Made by a program: the position numbers and the translations under genes
Shown here: one piece after another, positions 8,091 through 17,130 of the stretch
Layout: each line of letters starts with the position of its first letter
Numbering within the stretch: position 1 is the first letter of the stretch
Assembly (NCBI RefSeq): GCF_900199215.1
Contig: NZ_FZQA01000005.1
Location: forward strand, 62,001 to 126,000
Direction: 5' to 3'
DNA: 64,000 bases
Origin: Amphiplicatus metriothermophilus
Lineage (GTDB): Bacteria; Pseudomonadota; Alphaproteobacteria; Caulobacterales; Parvularculaceae
Notes under the pieces: generated by a model
Database searches by the model: none
Told to the model about the DNA's origin: nothing
The model's input: only the letters and a program-made list of their open reading frames with translations

Positions 8091-9527
8091 TTGTCAGTCA
8101 CTATGACAGCCTCTGGCGCGGCCGCGGCGAAGGGCGAAGGCGACTTCGCGTTCGTGCTTCTGATCAGCTGCGTCGCGACGATCGGCGGATTTCTTTTCGG
8201 TTTCGACAGCGGCGTCATCAACGGCACGGTCGAGGGGCTGCAAAAGGCGTTCAACTCCGACAGCGTCGGCACGGGATTCAACGTCGCCTCGATGCTGCTC
8301 GGCTGCGCGGTCGGCGCGTTCACGGCCGGACGCCTCGCCGATATTCTCGGCCGGCGGAACGTTCTGATCGTGGCCGCGGTGTTTTTCATCGTCAGCGCCT
8401 GGGGATCGGGGGTCGCGAACGGCTCGCTCGAATTCGTCATCTATCGGGTGCTCGGCGGCCTTGCGGTCGGCGCGGCGAGCGTGCTCGCGCCGGCCTATAT
8501 CAGCGAGGTCGCGCCCGCGCGTGTTCGCGGCCGTCTCGCGACGATCCAGCAGATCGCGATCATCGCCGGCCTGTTCTTTTCGTTCCTGTCCAACTATCTG
8601 CTGGCGAGCGCGGCGGGCGGCTCGACGCAAGACTTCTGGTTCGGCTTCGCCACCTGGCGCTGGATGTTCTGGATGGAGCTCGTCCCGGCGTCGATCTTCT
8701 TCTTCGCTCTGTTCGCCATTCCCGAGAGCCCGCGCTTTCTGGTGCTCAAGGGCCGCAAGGAGCAGGCGCTTGCGGTCTTGACGCGGCTGGTCGGGCCGAC
8801 CGCCGCCGCGCAGAAGGTCGCCGAGATCGAGGCCTCGCTCGCCGCCGACCATCACCGCCCGCGCTTTTCCGATCTTATCGACTCTTCGACCAAGCGCGTG
8901 CGCACCATCGTCTGGGTCGGGATCGGCCTGGCGACCTTCCAGCAGCTCGTCGGCATCAACGTCATCTTCTATTACGGCGCGGTGCTGTGGCAGGCGGCCG
9001 GCTTCACCGAAAACGACGCGCTGCTGACCAACGTGCTCTCCGGCGCGCTTTCGATCGGCGCGGTCATCGTGGCGCTGCTCGTCATCGACAAGATCGGCCG
9101 CAAGCCCATGCTGATCATCGGTTCGGTCGGCATGGCCGTCACGCTCGCCCTGGCGGCCTACGCCTTCTCGACGGGCGAGCTGATGGAGAACGGCAATCTT
9201 CGCCTCGACTCCGACATGGGCGTGCTCGCGCTCGTCGCCGCGAACGTCTACGTCGTCTTCTTCAATTTCTCCTGGGGCCCTGTGATGTGGGTCATGCTGG
9301 GCGAGATGTTCCCCAACCAGATCCGCGGCTCGGGCCTCGCCGTCGCGGGCCTCGCCCAATGGGGCTCGAACTTCATGATCACCTGGACGTTTCCGATGTT
9401 GCTCGCTGCGATCGGCCTCGCGGGCGCCTACGGCATCTATACGTTCTTCGCCGTGGTCTCGGTCTGGTTCGTCATCAGAATGGTGCGCGAGACCAAGGGG
9501 CTCGAGCTCGAAGAGATGAAAGGCTGA
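8091..9527 (+). CDS. MFS sugar porter (xylose/glucose:H+ symporter type)
   Basis: A 12-TM sugar:proton symporter of 478 residues. Sugar-porter motifs are present: GFDSGVINGT in TM1, GRLADILGRR between TM2 and TM3, PESPRFLVLKGR after TM6, QQLVGINVIFYYG in TM7 and the second-half DKIGRKPML repeat. Family members import D-xylose, glucose or other hexoses. GGAGGG sits 4 bases before TTG 8091, whereas the first ATG (8103) is 16 bases from it, so TTG is the likely start. The operator upstream and the XylA/XylB genes nearby point to xylose, but xylobiose or another sugar cannot be excluded. Confidence 0.92.
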   Translation: MSVTMTASGAAAAKGEGDFAFVLLISCVATIGGFLFGFDSGVINGTVEGLQKAFNSDSVGTGFNVASMLLGCAVGAFTAGRLADILGRRNVLIVAAVFFIVSAWGSGVANGSLEFVIYRVLGGLAVGAASVLAPAYISEVAPARVRGRLATIQQIAIIAGLFFSFLSNYLLASAAGGSTQDFWFGFATWRWMFWMELVPASIFFFALFAIPESPRFLVLKGRKEQALAVLTRLVGPTAAAQKVAEIEASLAADHHRPRFSDLIDSSTKRVRTIVWVGIGLATFQQLVGINVIFYYGAVLWQAAGFTENDALLTNVLSGALSIGAVIVALLVIDKIGRKPMLIIGSVGMAVTLALAAYAFSTGELMENGNLRLDSDMGVLALVAANVYVVFFNFSWGPVMWVMLGEMFPNQIRGSGLAVAGLAQWGSNFMITWTFPMLLAAIGLAGAYGIYTFFAVVSVWFVIRMVRETKGLELEEMKG

Positions 9528-9707
9528 GCGAAGCGGCGCGCGGGCGGCTTTGTCGCTCCGCGCGCCGCGGCTCCCGGCCGGATCGCGCCCGGCGATGCGG
9601 CGAATGGCTCCTGATCTCTGTCTGGCCGGCCTGTCCCCGCGCGCGCATCGCTCCCTTCTTTCCTTTGAGGAGAAACGGAGGTCCGTACGCGCCTTATATA
9701 ATCTTGG

Positions 9708-9775
9708 GCCGATTCCGGCCGATGTAGCATGTGCGGAGCATGTCTTCTCCCTATCAGGGAGAGGCCGGAATCGGC
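9708..9775 (+). other. Structured element: 13-bp inverted repeat enclosing a 7-bp hairpin
   Basis: GCCGATTCCGGCC (9708-9720) is exactly complementary to 9763-9775. Inside, TCTCCCT and AGGGAGA (9746-9762) form a second hairpin with a 3-base loop. A TATAAT sequence at 9697-9702 would place a start site near 9709, right at the outer stem, so a small RNA is possible. No poly-T tail follows, and a readthrough terminator or chance structure are alternatives. Confidence 0.35.
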
Positions 9776-9888
9776 GCCCCGGCGTCATGAGCCATATCTC
9801 CGCCGGCTGATTTAATTCGTATACGTTACCCCCCCCCTGCCGCGTTCCTGCGGCGCGCGGAAGCGCGATTTCCCGGCGCGATGATGAA

Positions 9889-9938
9889 GCGCGGGGCGAA
9901 ACGGGGGAGGAGGAAGAGGAGGCCGTTTCGCCCCGCGC
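9889..9938 (-). terminator. Hairpin downstream of the GH3 gene
   Basis: A perfect 16-bp stem pairs GCGCGGGGCGAAACGG (9889-9904) with 9923-9938 around an 18-base purine-rich loop, 9 bases after the GH3 stop codon. There is no strong T tract on either side, so it is a candidate transcript end or 3' stabiliser rather than a classical terminator. Confidence 0.5.
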
Positions 9939-9947
9939 GCGTCCGTG

Positions 9948-12311
9948 CTAGCCGCGGACGGTCAGCACGGCGGTCTTGAGGTCCTGCGAATTCGGGCCGA
10001 CCATGATCTCGAATTCGCCGGGCTCGACGACCCGCTTCATGTCCTTGTTCCAGAACCGCAGATGTTCGGGGCCGATGACGAAGCGGACTTCCTTCCTCTC
10101 GCCAGGCTGCAGCGTTACGCGCCTGAAGCCGCGCAGCTCCTTGACGGGACGCGTCACCGAGCTCACGCGGTCGCGGATGTAGAGCTGGACGACCTCGTCG
10201 CCGGCCCGCTCGCCGGTATTGGCGACGCTTACGACGACTTCGGTTTCGCCGTCCGCGTCGATCTCGGGCGCCGTCAGCCTCGGCGCGCTGATCTCGAACG
10301 TCGTGTAACTGAGTCCGTAGCCGAACGGATAGAGCGGTTCTGTCGTGTCGAAGAGATAGCCGCGCAGCGCGCTGGGCTTGCGGTTATAGACGAGGGGCAA
10401 TTGCCCCGCATGGCGCGGAATGGTGACCGGCAGTTTGCCGCCGGGGTTGTAGTCGCCGAAAAGAACCTGGGCCATGGCGGTTCCGCCTTCCTGGCCGAGA
10501 TACCACCCTTCCACGAGGGCGTTCGCGCGCGCGGCGACGTCTTCGACGCCGAGCGGCTTGCCGTTGATCAGCACCACGACGACCGGCTTGCCGAGAGAGA
10601 ACATCGCCTCGGCCAGCTCTTTCTGCTCGCCGACCAGCTCGATATCCGAGCGATCGCCGAGATGATCCGCAGACCACCCTTCGCGGCTCGTGGCTTCGGT
10701 TCCGCCGATCACGAGAACGACGGCGTCGGCTTTTTTGGCGACCTTCTTCGCCTCCCTGATGCGTTTCAGGTTCTCCTCGCGGTCGGCGAGAACGACCTCG
10801 TCCGACCACCAATCGCCGCGCTCGACGATCTTCACGCCTTCATGGTGGAGAATCTCCACCTCCTCTCCGATATGGGCCCGTATGCCGTCGAGGATCGTGA
10901 TCACCCTCGTGGGCACGTCCGAATAGCCGCCGAGCCGAACCGCGTCCGCATTCGGTCCGATCACGGCGAGACGCCTGAGCGATTCCTTCGCCAGAGGCAG
11001 CACGCCGTCGTTCTTGAGAAGCACGATCGCCTTGCGCGCGGCCTCCTCGGCGAGGGCGCGCGCCTCCTCATTGTCGGTGATCGCTTCGGCGTAATCGGCG
11101 TCGGCGTAAGGGTTCTCGAACAGGCCGGCCAGAAACTTGATCTTCAGCATCCGGCGCACGGCGCGGTCGATCTCGGCCTGGCTCACGCGGCCCTTTTTGA
11201 GGGCGTCGGGAAGCAGCGCGAAGGCCTGGCCGTCGGGCAGGTCGAAATCGACGCCCGACTTGAGCGCGCGCACGGCCGCGCTTTCAAGATCCGGCTCGAC
11301 GAAATGCAGGCGTTGCAGATCGTCGATTCCCCAGTAATCGCTGACCACGCCGCCCTTGAATCCCCATTCGCCGCGCAGCACGTCGTTCAGCAGCCAGCCG
11401 TTGGCGTGCGAGGGAACGCCGTCGATCTCGTTATAGGACGCCATGACGGAAAGAATGTTCGTGCGTTTCACGGCTTGCTCGAAAGGTGGAAAGAAGATTT
11501 CGCGCAGCAGCCTTTCGGAGAGATTGGCCGGACCGACATTCGTGCCGCTTTCCGGCTGTCCGTGCCCGGTCATGTGCTTCAGCGTGGCGAACACCTTGTC
11601 CTCGGCGAGCGGAAGGGCGTCGCCCTGAAAACCCTTGATCGCGGCGACGCCGAGCTCGCTGACGAGGTAGGGGTCTTCTCCGTAGGTTTCCTCGATGCGG
11701 CCCCAGCGCGGATCGCGGGCGACGTCGACCACGGGCGAGAGCACGAGATGCGCGCCGCGCGCGCGGATTTCCCGCGCTGCGATCGAATAGACCTTCTCGA
11801 TGAGCTCCGGGTCCCAGGTCGAGGCGAGCGCGATCGCCTGCGGGAAGGAGGTTGCGCCGCGCGCGGCGTAGCCGTGAAGGCCTTCCTCATGGAAGAGAAC
11901 CGGAATGCCGAGCCGGGTTTCCTCGACGGCGTAGCGCTGGACGGCGTTGACCAGCGCGACCGTTTCGCGCGCGTCGCGGAAAGGCTTCTCCAGCGGGCTC
12001 GACGGCCCCTGAAGGTCGTTCGGGCGCGCGAAATGGCCGATTCCGGCTGGATAGAGGACCTTCGCCTTTTCCGGGTCGAACGCCCCGGTCTCGTCGAAGA
12101 GCTCGGTCTTGCGCGTCCAGACCGTCGTGATCTGCGCGATCTTCTCCTCCAAGGTCATGCGGGCGAGAAGGTCGTCGACGCGCGCCTCCACCGGCGCTTC
12201 GGGATTCTTGTAGAGCGGCGTTTTCTCCTCCTGGGCCGCCGCCGACGCGACGGTGGCGAACGTCAGCGCCGCCGCAGCCAGCGGCGCGCGCGCCGGGGTG
12301 AAGAATTTCAT
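9948..12311 (-). CDS. Glycoside hydrolase family 3 (beta-xylosidase/beta-glucosidase), exported
   Basis: A retaining exo-hydrolase of 787 residues, probably releasing xylose from xylo-oligosaccharides. It has a signal peptide at residues 1-26, an N-terminal (beta/alpha)8 domain with SPVVDVARDPRWGRIEE and the nucleophile aspartate in GVVSDYWGI, an (alpha/beta)6 sandwich domain, and a C-terminal FnIII-like domain with the typical GERAGDEVVQLYIRD. The coding frame continues upstream to 12353, but that would overlap the operator. ATG 12311 is chosen because the signal peptide begins there and GGGAGGG lies upstream. GH3 members with this architecture include xylosidases and glucosidases, so the substrate is inferred from the locus. 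Confidence 0.92.
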   Translation of the reverse strand: MKFFTPARAPLAAAALTFATVASAAAQEEKTPLYKNPEAPVEARVDDLLARMTLEEKIAQITTVWTRKTELFDETGAFDPEKAKVLYPAGIGHFARPNDLQGPSSPLEKPFRDARETVALVNAVQRYAVEETRLGIPVLFHEEGLHGYAARGATSFPQAIALASTWDPELIEKVYSIAAREIRARGAHLVLSPVVDVARDPRWGRIEETYGEDPYLVSELGVAAIKGFQGDALPLAEDKVFATLKHMTGHGQPESGTNVGPANLSERLLREIFFPPFEQAVKRTNILSVMASYNEIDGVPSHANGWLLNDVLRGEWGFKGGVVSDYWGIDDLQRLHFVEPDLESAAVRALKSGVDFDLPDGQAFALLPDALKKGRVSQAEIDRAVRRMLKIKFLAGLFENPYADADYAEAITDNEEARALAEEAARKAIVLLKNDGVLPLAKESLRRLAVIGPNADAVRLGGYSDVPTRVITILDGIRAHIGEEVEILHHEGVKIVERGDWWSDEVVLADREENLKRIREAKKVAKKADAVVLVIGGTEATSREGWSADHLGDRSDIELVGEQKELAEAMFSLGKPVVVVLINGKPLGVEDVAARANALVEGWYLGQEGGTAMAQVLFGDYNPGGKLPVTIPRHAGQLPLVYNRKPSALRGYLFDTTEPLYPFGYGLSYTTFEISAPRLTAPEIDADGETEVVVSVANTGERAGDEVVQLYIRDRVSSVTRPVKELRGFRRVTLQPGERKEVRFVIGPEHLRFWNKDMKRVVEPGEFEIMVGPNSQDLKTAVLTVRG

Positions 12312-12337
12312 TGGAACCGACCCTCCCTGACCTCTTG

Positions 12338-12353
12338 ATGTTAGGGCTAACAT
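12338..12353. promoter_or_regulatory. XylR-like operator upstream of the GH3 gene
   Basis: ATGTTAGGGCTAACAT is a near-perfect palindrome, 27 bp upstream of the GH3 start and one of the two strongest copies in the window. A repressor bound here would block the promoter. Confidence 0.78.
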
Positions 12354-12553
12354 TAGCGGCGGGCGCGGCCGCCGTCAAAGTAAAATGAACGTCGGCGCCT
12401 TCCGGGCGACGGAATCGACGCGCCGCGCACGGCCGCGCGGCGCGTTTCTCCCGTGATCCCGGATCAGTGACGCCGATGGAGCGGGTCGAGCGCGGTTCCG
12501 GGCCTGCAGCGCGTCATTTCATGCCGCGCCGCGCCCGGGACGACGGCGCTTCG

Positions 12554-12578
12554 TCCCTAATCCCTAATCCCTGATCCC
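12554..12578 (-). repeat. Heptamer repeat with four GGG runs at the end of the LacI-family gene
   Basis: On the coding strand four GGG runs are separated by loops ATCA, ATTA and ATTA, a textbook G-quadruplex pattern of period 7. It spans the last codons and the TAG stop of the repressor gene. It could mark the mRNA 3' end or cause pausing, or be a chance telomere-like repeat. Confidence 0.55.
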
Positions 12579-13628
12579 GCTGGGCGGCGCGACGGATTCC
12601 CGCTCGATGAGCGCGACGTCGAGAATGTGCAGGCGCTCGGCCAGCTCCACCTCGCCGTGAATCAGACAATCCGTCAGTAGGGAAACCGATTTTCGCGCCA
12701 TGTCGGCGACCGGTTGCCGGATGGTGGTGAGGCGGGGGCACACGACTTCTGCAAGCGCGGTATCGTCGAAGCCCGCGACCGAGAGTTCGTCCGGAAGGCG
12801 CAGGCCGCGCTGGTGCGCGGCGGCGATCACGCCGGCGGCCATCTCGTCATTGCTGGCGAAAATGGCGGTCGGCGGCTCGGCGAGGGAGAGAAGCTGACGG
12901 GCCGCCTCCACGCCGGACTGAAAGGTGTAATCGCCGCTGGCGATGTAGTTCCGGTCGATATGCAGCTTGCGCCTGGCCATCGCCGCCTTGAATCCGGCGA
13001 GGCGCATGGCGCTCGACGTCTGGTTGCGCGCGCCCAAAATGAAGGCGATGCGCCGGTGGCCCTGCGCGATGAGATGCAGGGTCATGATCTTCGCGGCGTC
13101 GGCGTCATTGATGACGACGCTCAGATCCGCGCAGGAAAGATCCCCATGCGCGATGCGCACGAAAGGCAGGCCGATCTGGCGCAGGGCCGTAATGAGCTCG
13201 TGATTGTCGCTGAGGGGCGGGTTGACGATCAGGCCGTCGACCCCGATCCGCCTGACGAGTTCGGCGTAACGGGAAGGCTCGGACTCCAGCGCGGCGACGT
13301 CGATGGCTTCGACGACGAGATGATGGCCGAGCTCGCGGCACTCGTCGAGCGCGCCGTTGAGGAACTCGTTGAGATATCCATAGCTGGGATTGTGGTACAA
13401 AAAGCCGATCAGAAAGGATTTGCCGCCGGCGAGTCCCCGCGCCAGCATGTTCGGCCGGTAGTTGAGCTCCGCGATGGCCGCCTCGACCTTTTCCCGGGTC
13501 GAGGCCTTCACCACCGCCTTCTTGTTGAGCACGCGCGAGACGGTCATCTGCGACACGCCCGCCCGCTCGGCCACTTCCTTGATCGTCACGCCCTGGCGCT
13601 TGTTGCCGCGTTTAGAGTTTTCTTCCAT
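12564..13628 (-). CDS. LacI-family transcriptional repressor (candidate XylR)
   Basis: A 354-residue regulator of standard LacI architecture. The N-terminal helix-turn-helix (about residues 14-35) reads VTIKEVAERAGVSQMTVSRV. It is followed by the hinge helix region NYRPNMLARGLA, which reads the minor groove, and a periplasmic-binding-protein-like effector domain ending with FDDTALAEVVCPRLTTIRQP. It lies between the GH3 gene and the sensor kinase, in the centre of a locus with ten similar palindromes of LacI type, so it is the obvious candidate for binding them. The effector could be xylose, a xylo-oligosaccharide or a uronate. It resembles Caulobacter XylR in role, but the gene symbol is withheld because the ligand is unproven. 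Confidence 0.88.
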   Translation of the reverse strand: MEENSKRGNKRQGVTIKEVAERAGVSQMTVSRVLNKKAVVKASTREKVEAAIAELNYRPNMLARGLAGGKSFLIGFLYHNPSYGYLNEFLNGALDECRELGHHLVVEAIDVAALESEPSRYAELVRRIGVDGLIVNPPLSDNHELITALRQIGLPFVRIAHGDLSCADLSVVINDADAAKIMTLHLIAQGHRRIAFILGARNQTSSAMRLAGFKAAMARRKLHIDRNYIASGDYTFQSGVEAARQLLSLAEPPTAIFASNDEMAAGVIAAAHQRGLRLPDELSVAGFDDTALAEVVCPRLTTIRQPVADMARKSVSLLTDCLIHGEVELAERLHILDVALIERESVAPPSGIRD

Positions 13629-13786
13629 CGCGCGATCGCCTGCTACGGAATCATCGGCCCCCTTAATACGGCGCGTCGCAGAACATCGGTACCGGTTTTT
13701 TCGGCCGAATCGCCGCGTGCGCTGGGGGCGGCCCGGCCCGCGAAGGCCGCCGGTAGAATAGTTTTAACGTGTTTGCTTAATAATCG

Positions 13787-13802
13787 ACGGTAGCGCCAAC
13801 AA
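13787..13802. promoter_or_regulatory. Possible XylR-like operator upstream of the sensor kinase
   Basis: ACGGTAGCGCCAACAA matches ATGGTAGCGCTAACAT at 13 of 16 positions and sits 28 bp before the kinase ATG. It is the weakest single copy listed. Confidence 0.4.
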
Positions 13803-13830
13803 CGCTGACAATAATCAGGGGGAGCGCCTG

Positions 13831-16800
13831 ATGTCGACCGACTTCTCTTCCGCTCTGCTGGCGGATGTCGGCCATGACGAGTGCCGCCTCGCGCTCATGC
13901 GCGAGACCGCGGGCGAGCGGCCGAGCTTCGCGCACAACGCCCGGTTCTCCTCGTCCGAGTTCCCGTCTTTGGCGGCGTTGTTGCGCCATTACCTCTCGCT
14001 CCTCGGGGATGAAACGCCGGAAGTTCTGGGGCTTTCGCTCGCCCAGCCGGTGACGCGGGACGTGATTCGGCTGCCGTCGCCGCAGTGGACGGTGGACAGG
14101 CGGGTGCTGCGCGACGGGTTCGGCTTCGCCGACGTCGTGTTCGTCAACGATACGAGCGCGGTGGCTTCCTCGCTGCCCTGGCTCGGCCCGCACGACGTGA
14201 AATCCATAGGGCGCGAGGAGCAGGGATTCAGCGTCTCGCCCGAAGGACGTTATAGCGTGATGAGCCTGCGTTACGGGCTCGGCATCGCGGCGCTCGTAGG
14301 AGAAGGCGGCGCGTTCGCCGTCGTCGATTCCGAGGGCGGACATTCCGGCTACGCGCCCCAGACGCCGGAGGAGATGCGCATCCTCGCCGAGATGTTGAAA
14401 CGCGAGCCGCATGTCAGCAAGGAGATGATTCTCGCCTCGGACGGGATTCGCGCTATCTATACCGCGCTTTGTGCGGCGAACGGCGACTTCGACGCCAAGC
14501 TGAGCCCGCTGGAGATCGTTCTTTACGGCAAGACCGGCGCGGAGGAGACCTGCCGGAAGGCGCTCGACCTCTATTTCGACATGCTCGCGTCGGCGGCCGG
14601 GGACGTGGCGCTCAATCTGTGCGCCGTCGACGGCCTTTTCATATGCGGCGAAATCCTGAACGGCGTCGCCGAAATCATGCCGCATGACCGGTTCAGAGAG
14701 ACCTTTCAGAGAAAAGGGTCGTTTACGGACTTCGTCGGACGCATTCCGACTTATGTCGTCTCGAATCCGAGCGCGCGCCTCATCGGCCTGGCGCGGCTCA
14801 TCTCCAAACGGATGGAGGCCCAACGGCGACGGGCGAAGGGAACGGATAATCCCGAAAAGCTCCTGGAGGAGATCACCGCCGCTATCGACCAGTCGATCAC
14901 GATCGTCGGCCCTGACCTCACCATCGTCGCCTGCACCGGCCAGCCCTGGTACAACCAGCCGGGCGCGCCCGGCGCGGCCCGGGCCGGGCAGTCCGCGGAA
15001 GCCTATCTTCGCGCGCTCGCCGAAGCCGGCCAGCTCGGCCTCGGCGAGGCGCGCCAGTGCGTCGACGGGATCGTCGAGAAGATGAAGGCGGGAGAACGCT
15101 TCGAATTCGCGCGCATGACGTTCGGGGGCCGGCTTCTGCACGCGCGCGCCGAGCCGCGCGAAGGGGGCGGCTTCATCATCATCGAGACCGATTACACCGA
15201 GCGGGATGCGAGAACGAGAGAGCTCGAAGGTTTGGCGGCGAATCTGCGCGAGGCGAAGATGAAGTCGGATGCGGCGAGCCGCGCCAAGTCCGAATTCCTC
15301 GCCAATATGAGCCATGAAATCCGCACCCCGCTCAACGGCGTTCTCGGCATGGCCGACGTTCTTCAGCGCACGCCGCTCAGCGAATCCCAGGCCGAGATCC
15401 TCGACGTCATCATCAAATCCGGGAACAGCCTGCTTACCGTCATCAACGACATCCTCGATTTCTCGAAGATCGAGGCGGGCAAGCTGCGGCTGAAGGAGGA
15501 TCCGTTCGATCTGCGCACGACGATCGAGGACGTGGCGGCGATGTTCGCCGCCCATGTGGAGAAGAAGGACGTGGAGCTGATGGTCCGCGTCGCGCCGGGA
15601 ACGCCGGCGAACCTTATCGGCGATGCGGGCCGGCTGCGTCAGGTGCTCACCAATATCGTCGGCAATGCGGTCAAGTTCACCGACAAGGGCCATATTCTCA
15701 TCGACGTGGCCGGGGCCCGCGAAGGCGGGCGCGCCAGACTCGCGATCGCGGTCAAGGACACTGGCTGCGGCATCCCGCCGGAAAAGATCGAGACCGTGTT
15801 CGACATGTTCGAGCAGGCGGACGGGTCCGCCACCCGCGCCCATCAGGGCACGGGCCTCGGCCTGGCCATCACGAAGCGCATCGTCGAGGCGATGGGCGGG
15901 GCGGTCAGGGCCGAAAGCGCCGTCGGAGAGGGGACGACCTTCCGCATCGATCTTGCGCTGCCGGTTCACGATCATCAGGAGGACGATCCGTGCTGCGCCG
16001 AGATCGATCCTGTGGACGTGTCCGGCGCGCGCGTTCTGGTCGTCGACGATCAGGAGGTCAACAGACAGATTCTGTGCGAGCAGCTGCAGGGTTGGGGCAT
16101 GACGCCGCTGTCGGCGGCGGGCGGCGAGGAGGCTCTTGCGACGCTCCTGGGCGAAAGGCGCGCGGGCGCCCCCGTCGACCTCGCCGTTCTCGATTACCAG
16201 ATGCCGGAGATGGACGGCCTCGCCCTCGCCCGGCGGATCAAGACGCATCCGCACCTTTCGGCGACGCCTCTGGTGCTGCTGACGTCCGTCGGCCATGTCG
16301 GCGATACGGACGATCGCGTTTATGAGGATTTCGCCGGCTATCTGGTGAAGCCGGCGCGCGCCGCCCAGCTTCTGGAGAACATTCGCCGCGCGCTGTCCGG
16401 CGGCTTCGTGCCCCGGCCCGCCGAATCCGCGCCGGCGCAGGAGCAAAAGCAGGCGGGCCGCGCGCCGGAAAGCGCTGAAACCGTCGCGGTCGACGATGAA
16501 GCGGAGCCCGCGCGTCCCGCCGCCAAAGCCGTTGCGCCGGCGCACGCCGCGCCGTGCGGGAACGGGGCGGCGCAGCCGCCGCAAGCCGACGAGGGCGGCA
16601 GGAAGATCAAGGTCTTCGTGGTCGAGGACAATCTCGTCAACCGAAGGGTCGTCGGCGAGATGCTGAAAAACTCCGGCTACGAACTTGTCGAGCTGGAGGA
16701 CGGCGAGAAGGCGGTGGCGGAATACATGAACGGGCCGCCCGACCTCATTCTCATGGACGTTTCCATGCCCAATCTCGACGGCTACGCCGCCACGCGCAAG

Positions 16801-16977
16801 ATCCGCGAGATCGAGAAGGCGCAAGGCCGGCCGGCCGGCGTTCCCATCATCGGCGTGACGGCCCACGCCATGCCGGAAGATCGCGCCAAATGCGCCGAAA
16901 GCGGGATGAACGACTATCTCGCCAAGCCGATCCGGCAGGAGGCGCTGGAGGCGGCGATCAGGCGGCACTGCGCCTAG
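13831..16977 (+). CDS. Hybrid histidine kinase with an N-terminal pseudo-glucokinase sensor domain
   Basis: A 1048-residue cytoplasmic sensor with no membrane segment. Residues 1-325 are a glucokinase-family domain. Asn106-Asp107, Glu168, His171 and Glu198 correspond to E. coli Glk N99, D100, E157, H160 and E187, with nearly identical spacing. The ATP loops are eroded: DVGGTN became DVGHDE and GPGTGLG became SLRYGLG. Then come a PAS-like region (about 345-465), a dimerisation and phosphoacceptor domain with His495 in [11 protein letters not shown], an ATPase domain with DTGCGIP and GTGLGLA, and two receiver domains (Asp788 and Asp976). It most likely binds a sugar in the dead kinase fold and signals through phosphorelay. 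No DNA-binding partner regulator is seen nearby. GGGGGAG precedes the ATG. Confidence 0.9.
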   Translation: MSTDFSSALLADVGHDECRLALMRETAGERPSFAHNARFSSSEFPSLAALLRHYLSLLGDETPEVLGLSLAQPVTRDVIRLPSPQWTVDRRVLRDGFGFADVVFVNDTSAVASSLPWLGPHDVKSIGREEQGFSVSPEGRYSVMSLRYGLGIAALVGEGGAFAVVDSEGGHSGYAPQTPEEMRILAEMLKREPHVSKEMILASDGIRAIYTALCAANGDFDAKLSPLEIVLYGKTGAEETCRKALDLYFDMLASAAGDVALNLCAVDGLFICGEILNGVAEIMPHDRFRETFQRKGSFTDFVGRIPTYVVSNPSARLIGLARLISKRMEAQRRRAKGTDNPEKLLEEITAAIDQSITIVGPDLTIVACTGQPWYNQPGAPGAARAGQSAEAYLRALAEAGQLGLGEARQCVDGIVEKMKAGERFEFARMTFGGRLLHARAEPREGGGFIIIETDYTERDARTRELEGLAANLREAKMKSDAASRAKSEFLANMSHEIRTPLNGVLGMADVLQRTPLSESQAEILDVIIKSGNSLLTVINDILDFSKIEAGKLRLKEDPFDLRTTIEDVAAMFAAHVEKKDVELMVRVAPGTPANLIGDAGRLRQVLTNIVGNAVKFTDKGHILIDVAGAREGGRARLAIAVKDTGCGIPPEKIETVFDMFEQADGSATRAHQGTGLGLAITKRIVEAMGGAVRAESAVGEGTTFRIDLALPVHDHQEDDPCCAEIDPVDVSGARVLVVDDQEVNRQILCEQLQGWGMTPLSAAGGEEALATLLGERRAGAPVDLAVLDYQMPEMDGLALARRIKTHPHLSATPLVLLTSVGHVGDTDDRVYEDFAGYLVKPARAAQLLENIRRALSGGFVPRPAESAPAQEQKQAGRAPESAETVAVDDEAEPARPAAKAVAPAHAAPCGNGAAQPPQADEGGRKIKVFVVEDNLVNRRVVGEMLKNSGYELVELEDGEKAVAEYMNGPPDLILMDVSMPNLDGYAATRKIREIEKAQGRPAGVPIIGVTAHAMPEDRAKCAESGMNDYLAKPIRQEALEAAIRRHCA

Positions 16978-17130
16978 CGCCCGCCGCCGCGCCCGCGGCC
17001 GTCCGGTCATGGACAGGCCGCGTCCGGCCGGATCATAATGAAAAAGCGTTTCGCAATCGCCGGCGGCGCCGGGCCGGCCTTCACGGCCGTCCGCGGCGCG
17101 CGCGCCGAACAGCCGCGCAGGGAGCGGACA

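Larger units (their letters stand above)
9528..9947. other. 420-base gene-free interval between the MFS and GH3 genes
   Basis: No convincing coding sequence. It holds a TATAAT-like box (9697-9702), a 13-bp inverted repeat with an inner hairpin (9708-9775), a palindrome CGTATACG with flanking GTTACC near 9819-9830, a run of C residues, and a 16-bp-stem hairpin close to the end of the GH3 gene. Confidence 0.6.

Noticed and set aside
8094-9788. A 564-residue minus-strand frame opposite the MFS porter
   Set aside because: Charged low-complexity antisense sequence with no domain. The porter on the plus strand has all family motifs.
9945-12338. A 797-residue plus-strand frame opposite the GH3 gene
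   Set aside because: Antisense shadow with no ribosome site and no domain.
13665-13700. CGGTACCG palindrome upstream of the LacI-family gene
   Set aside because: It is a short symmetric sequence with only weak similarity to the shared 16-bp operator, so it was not counted.
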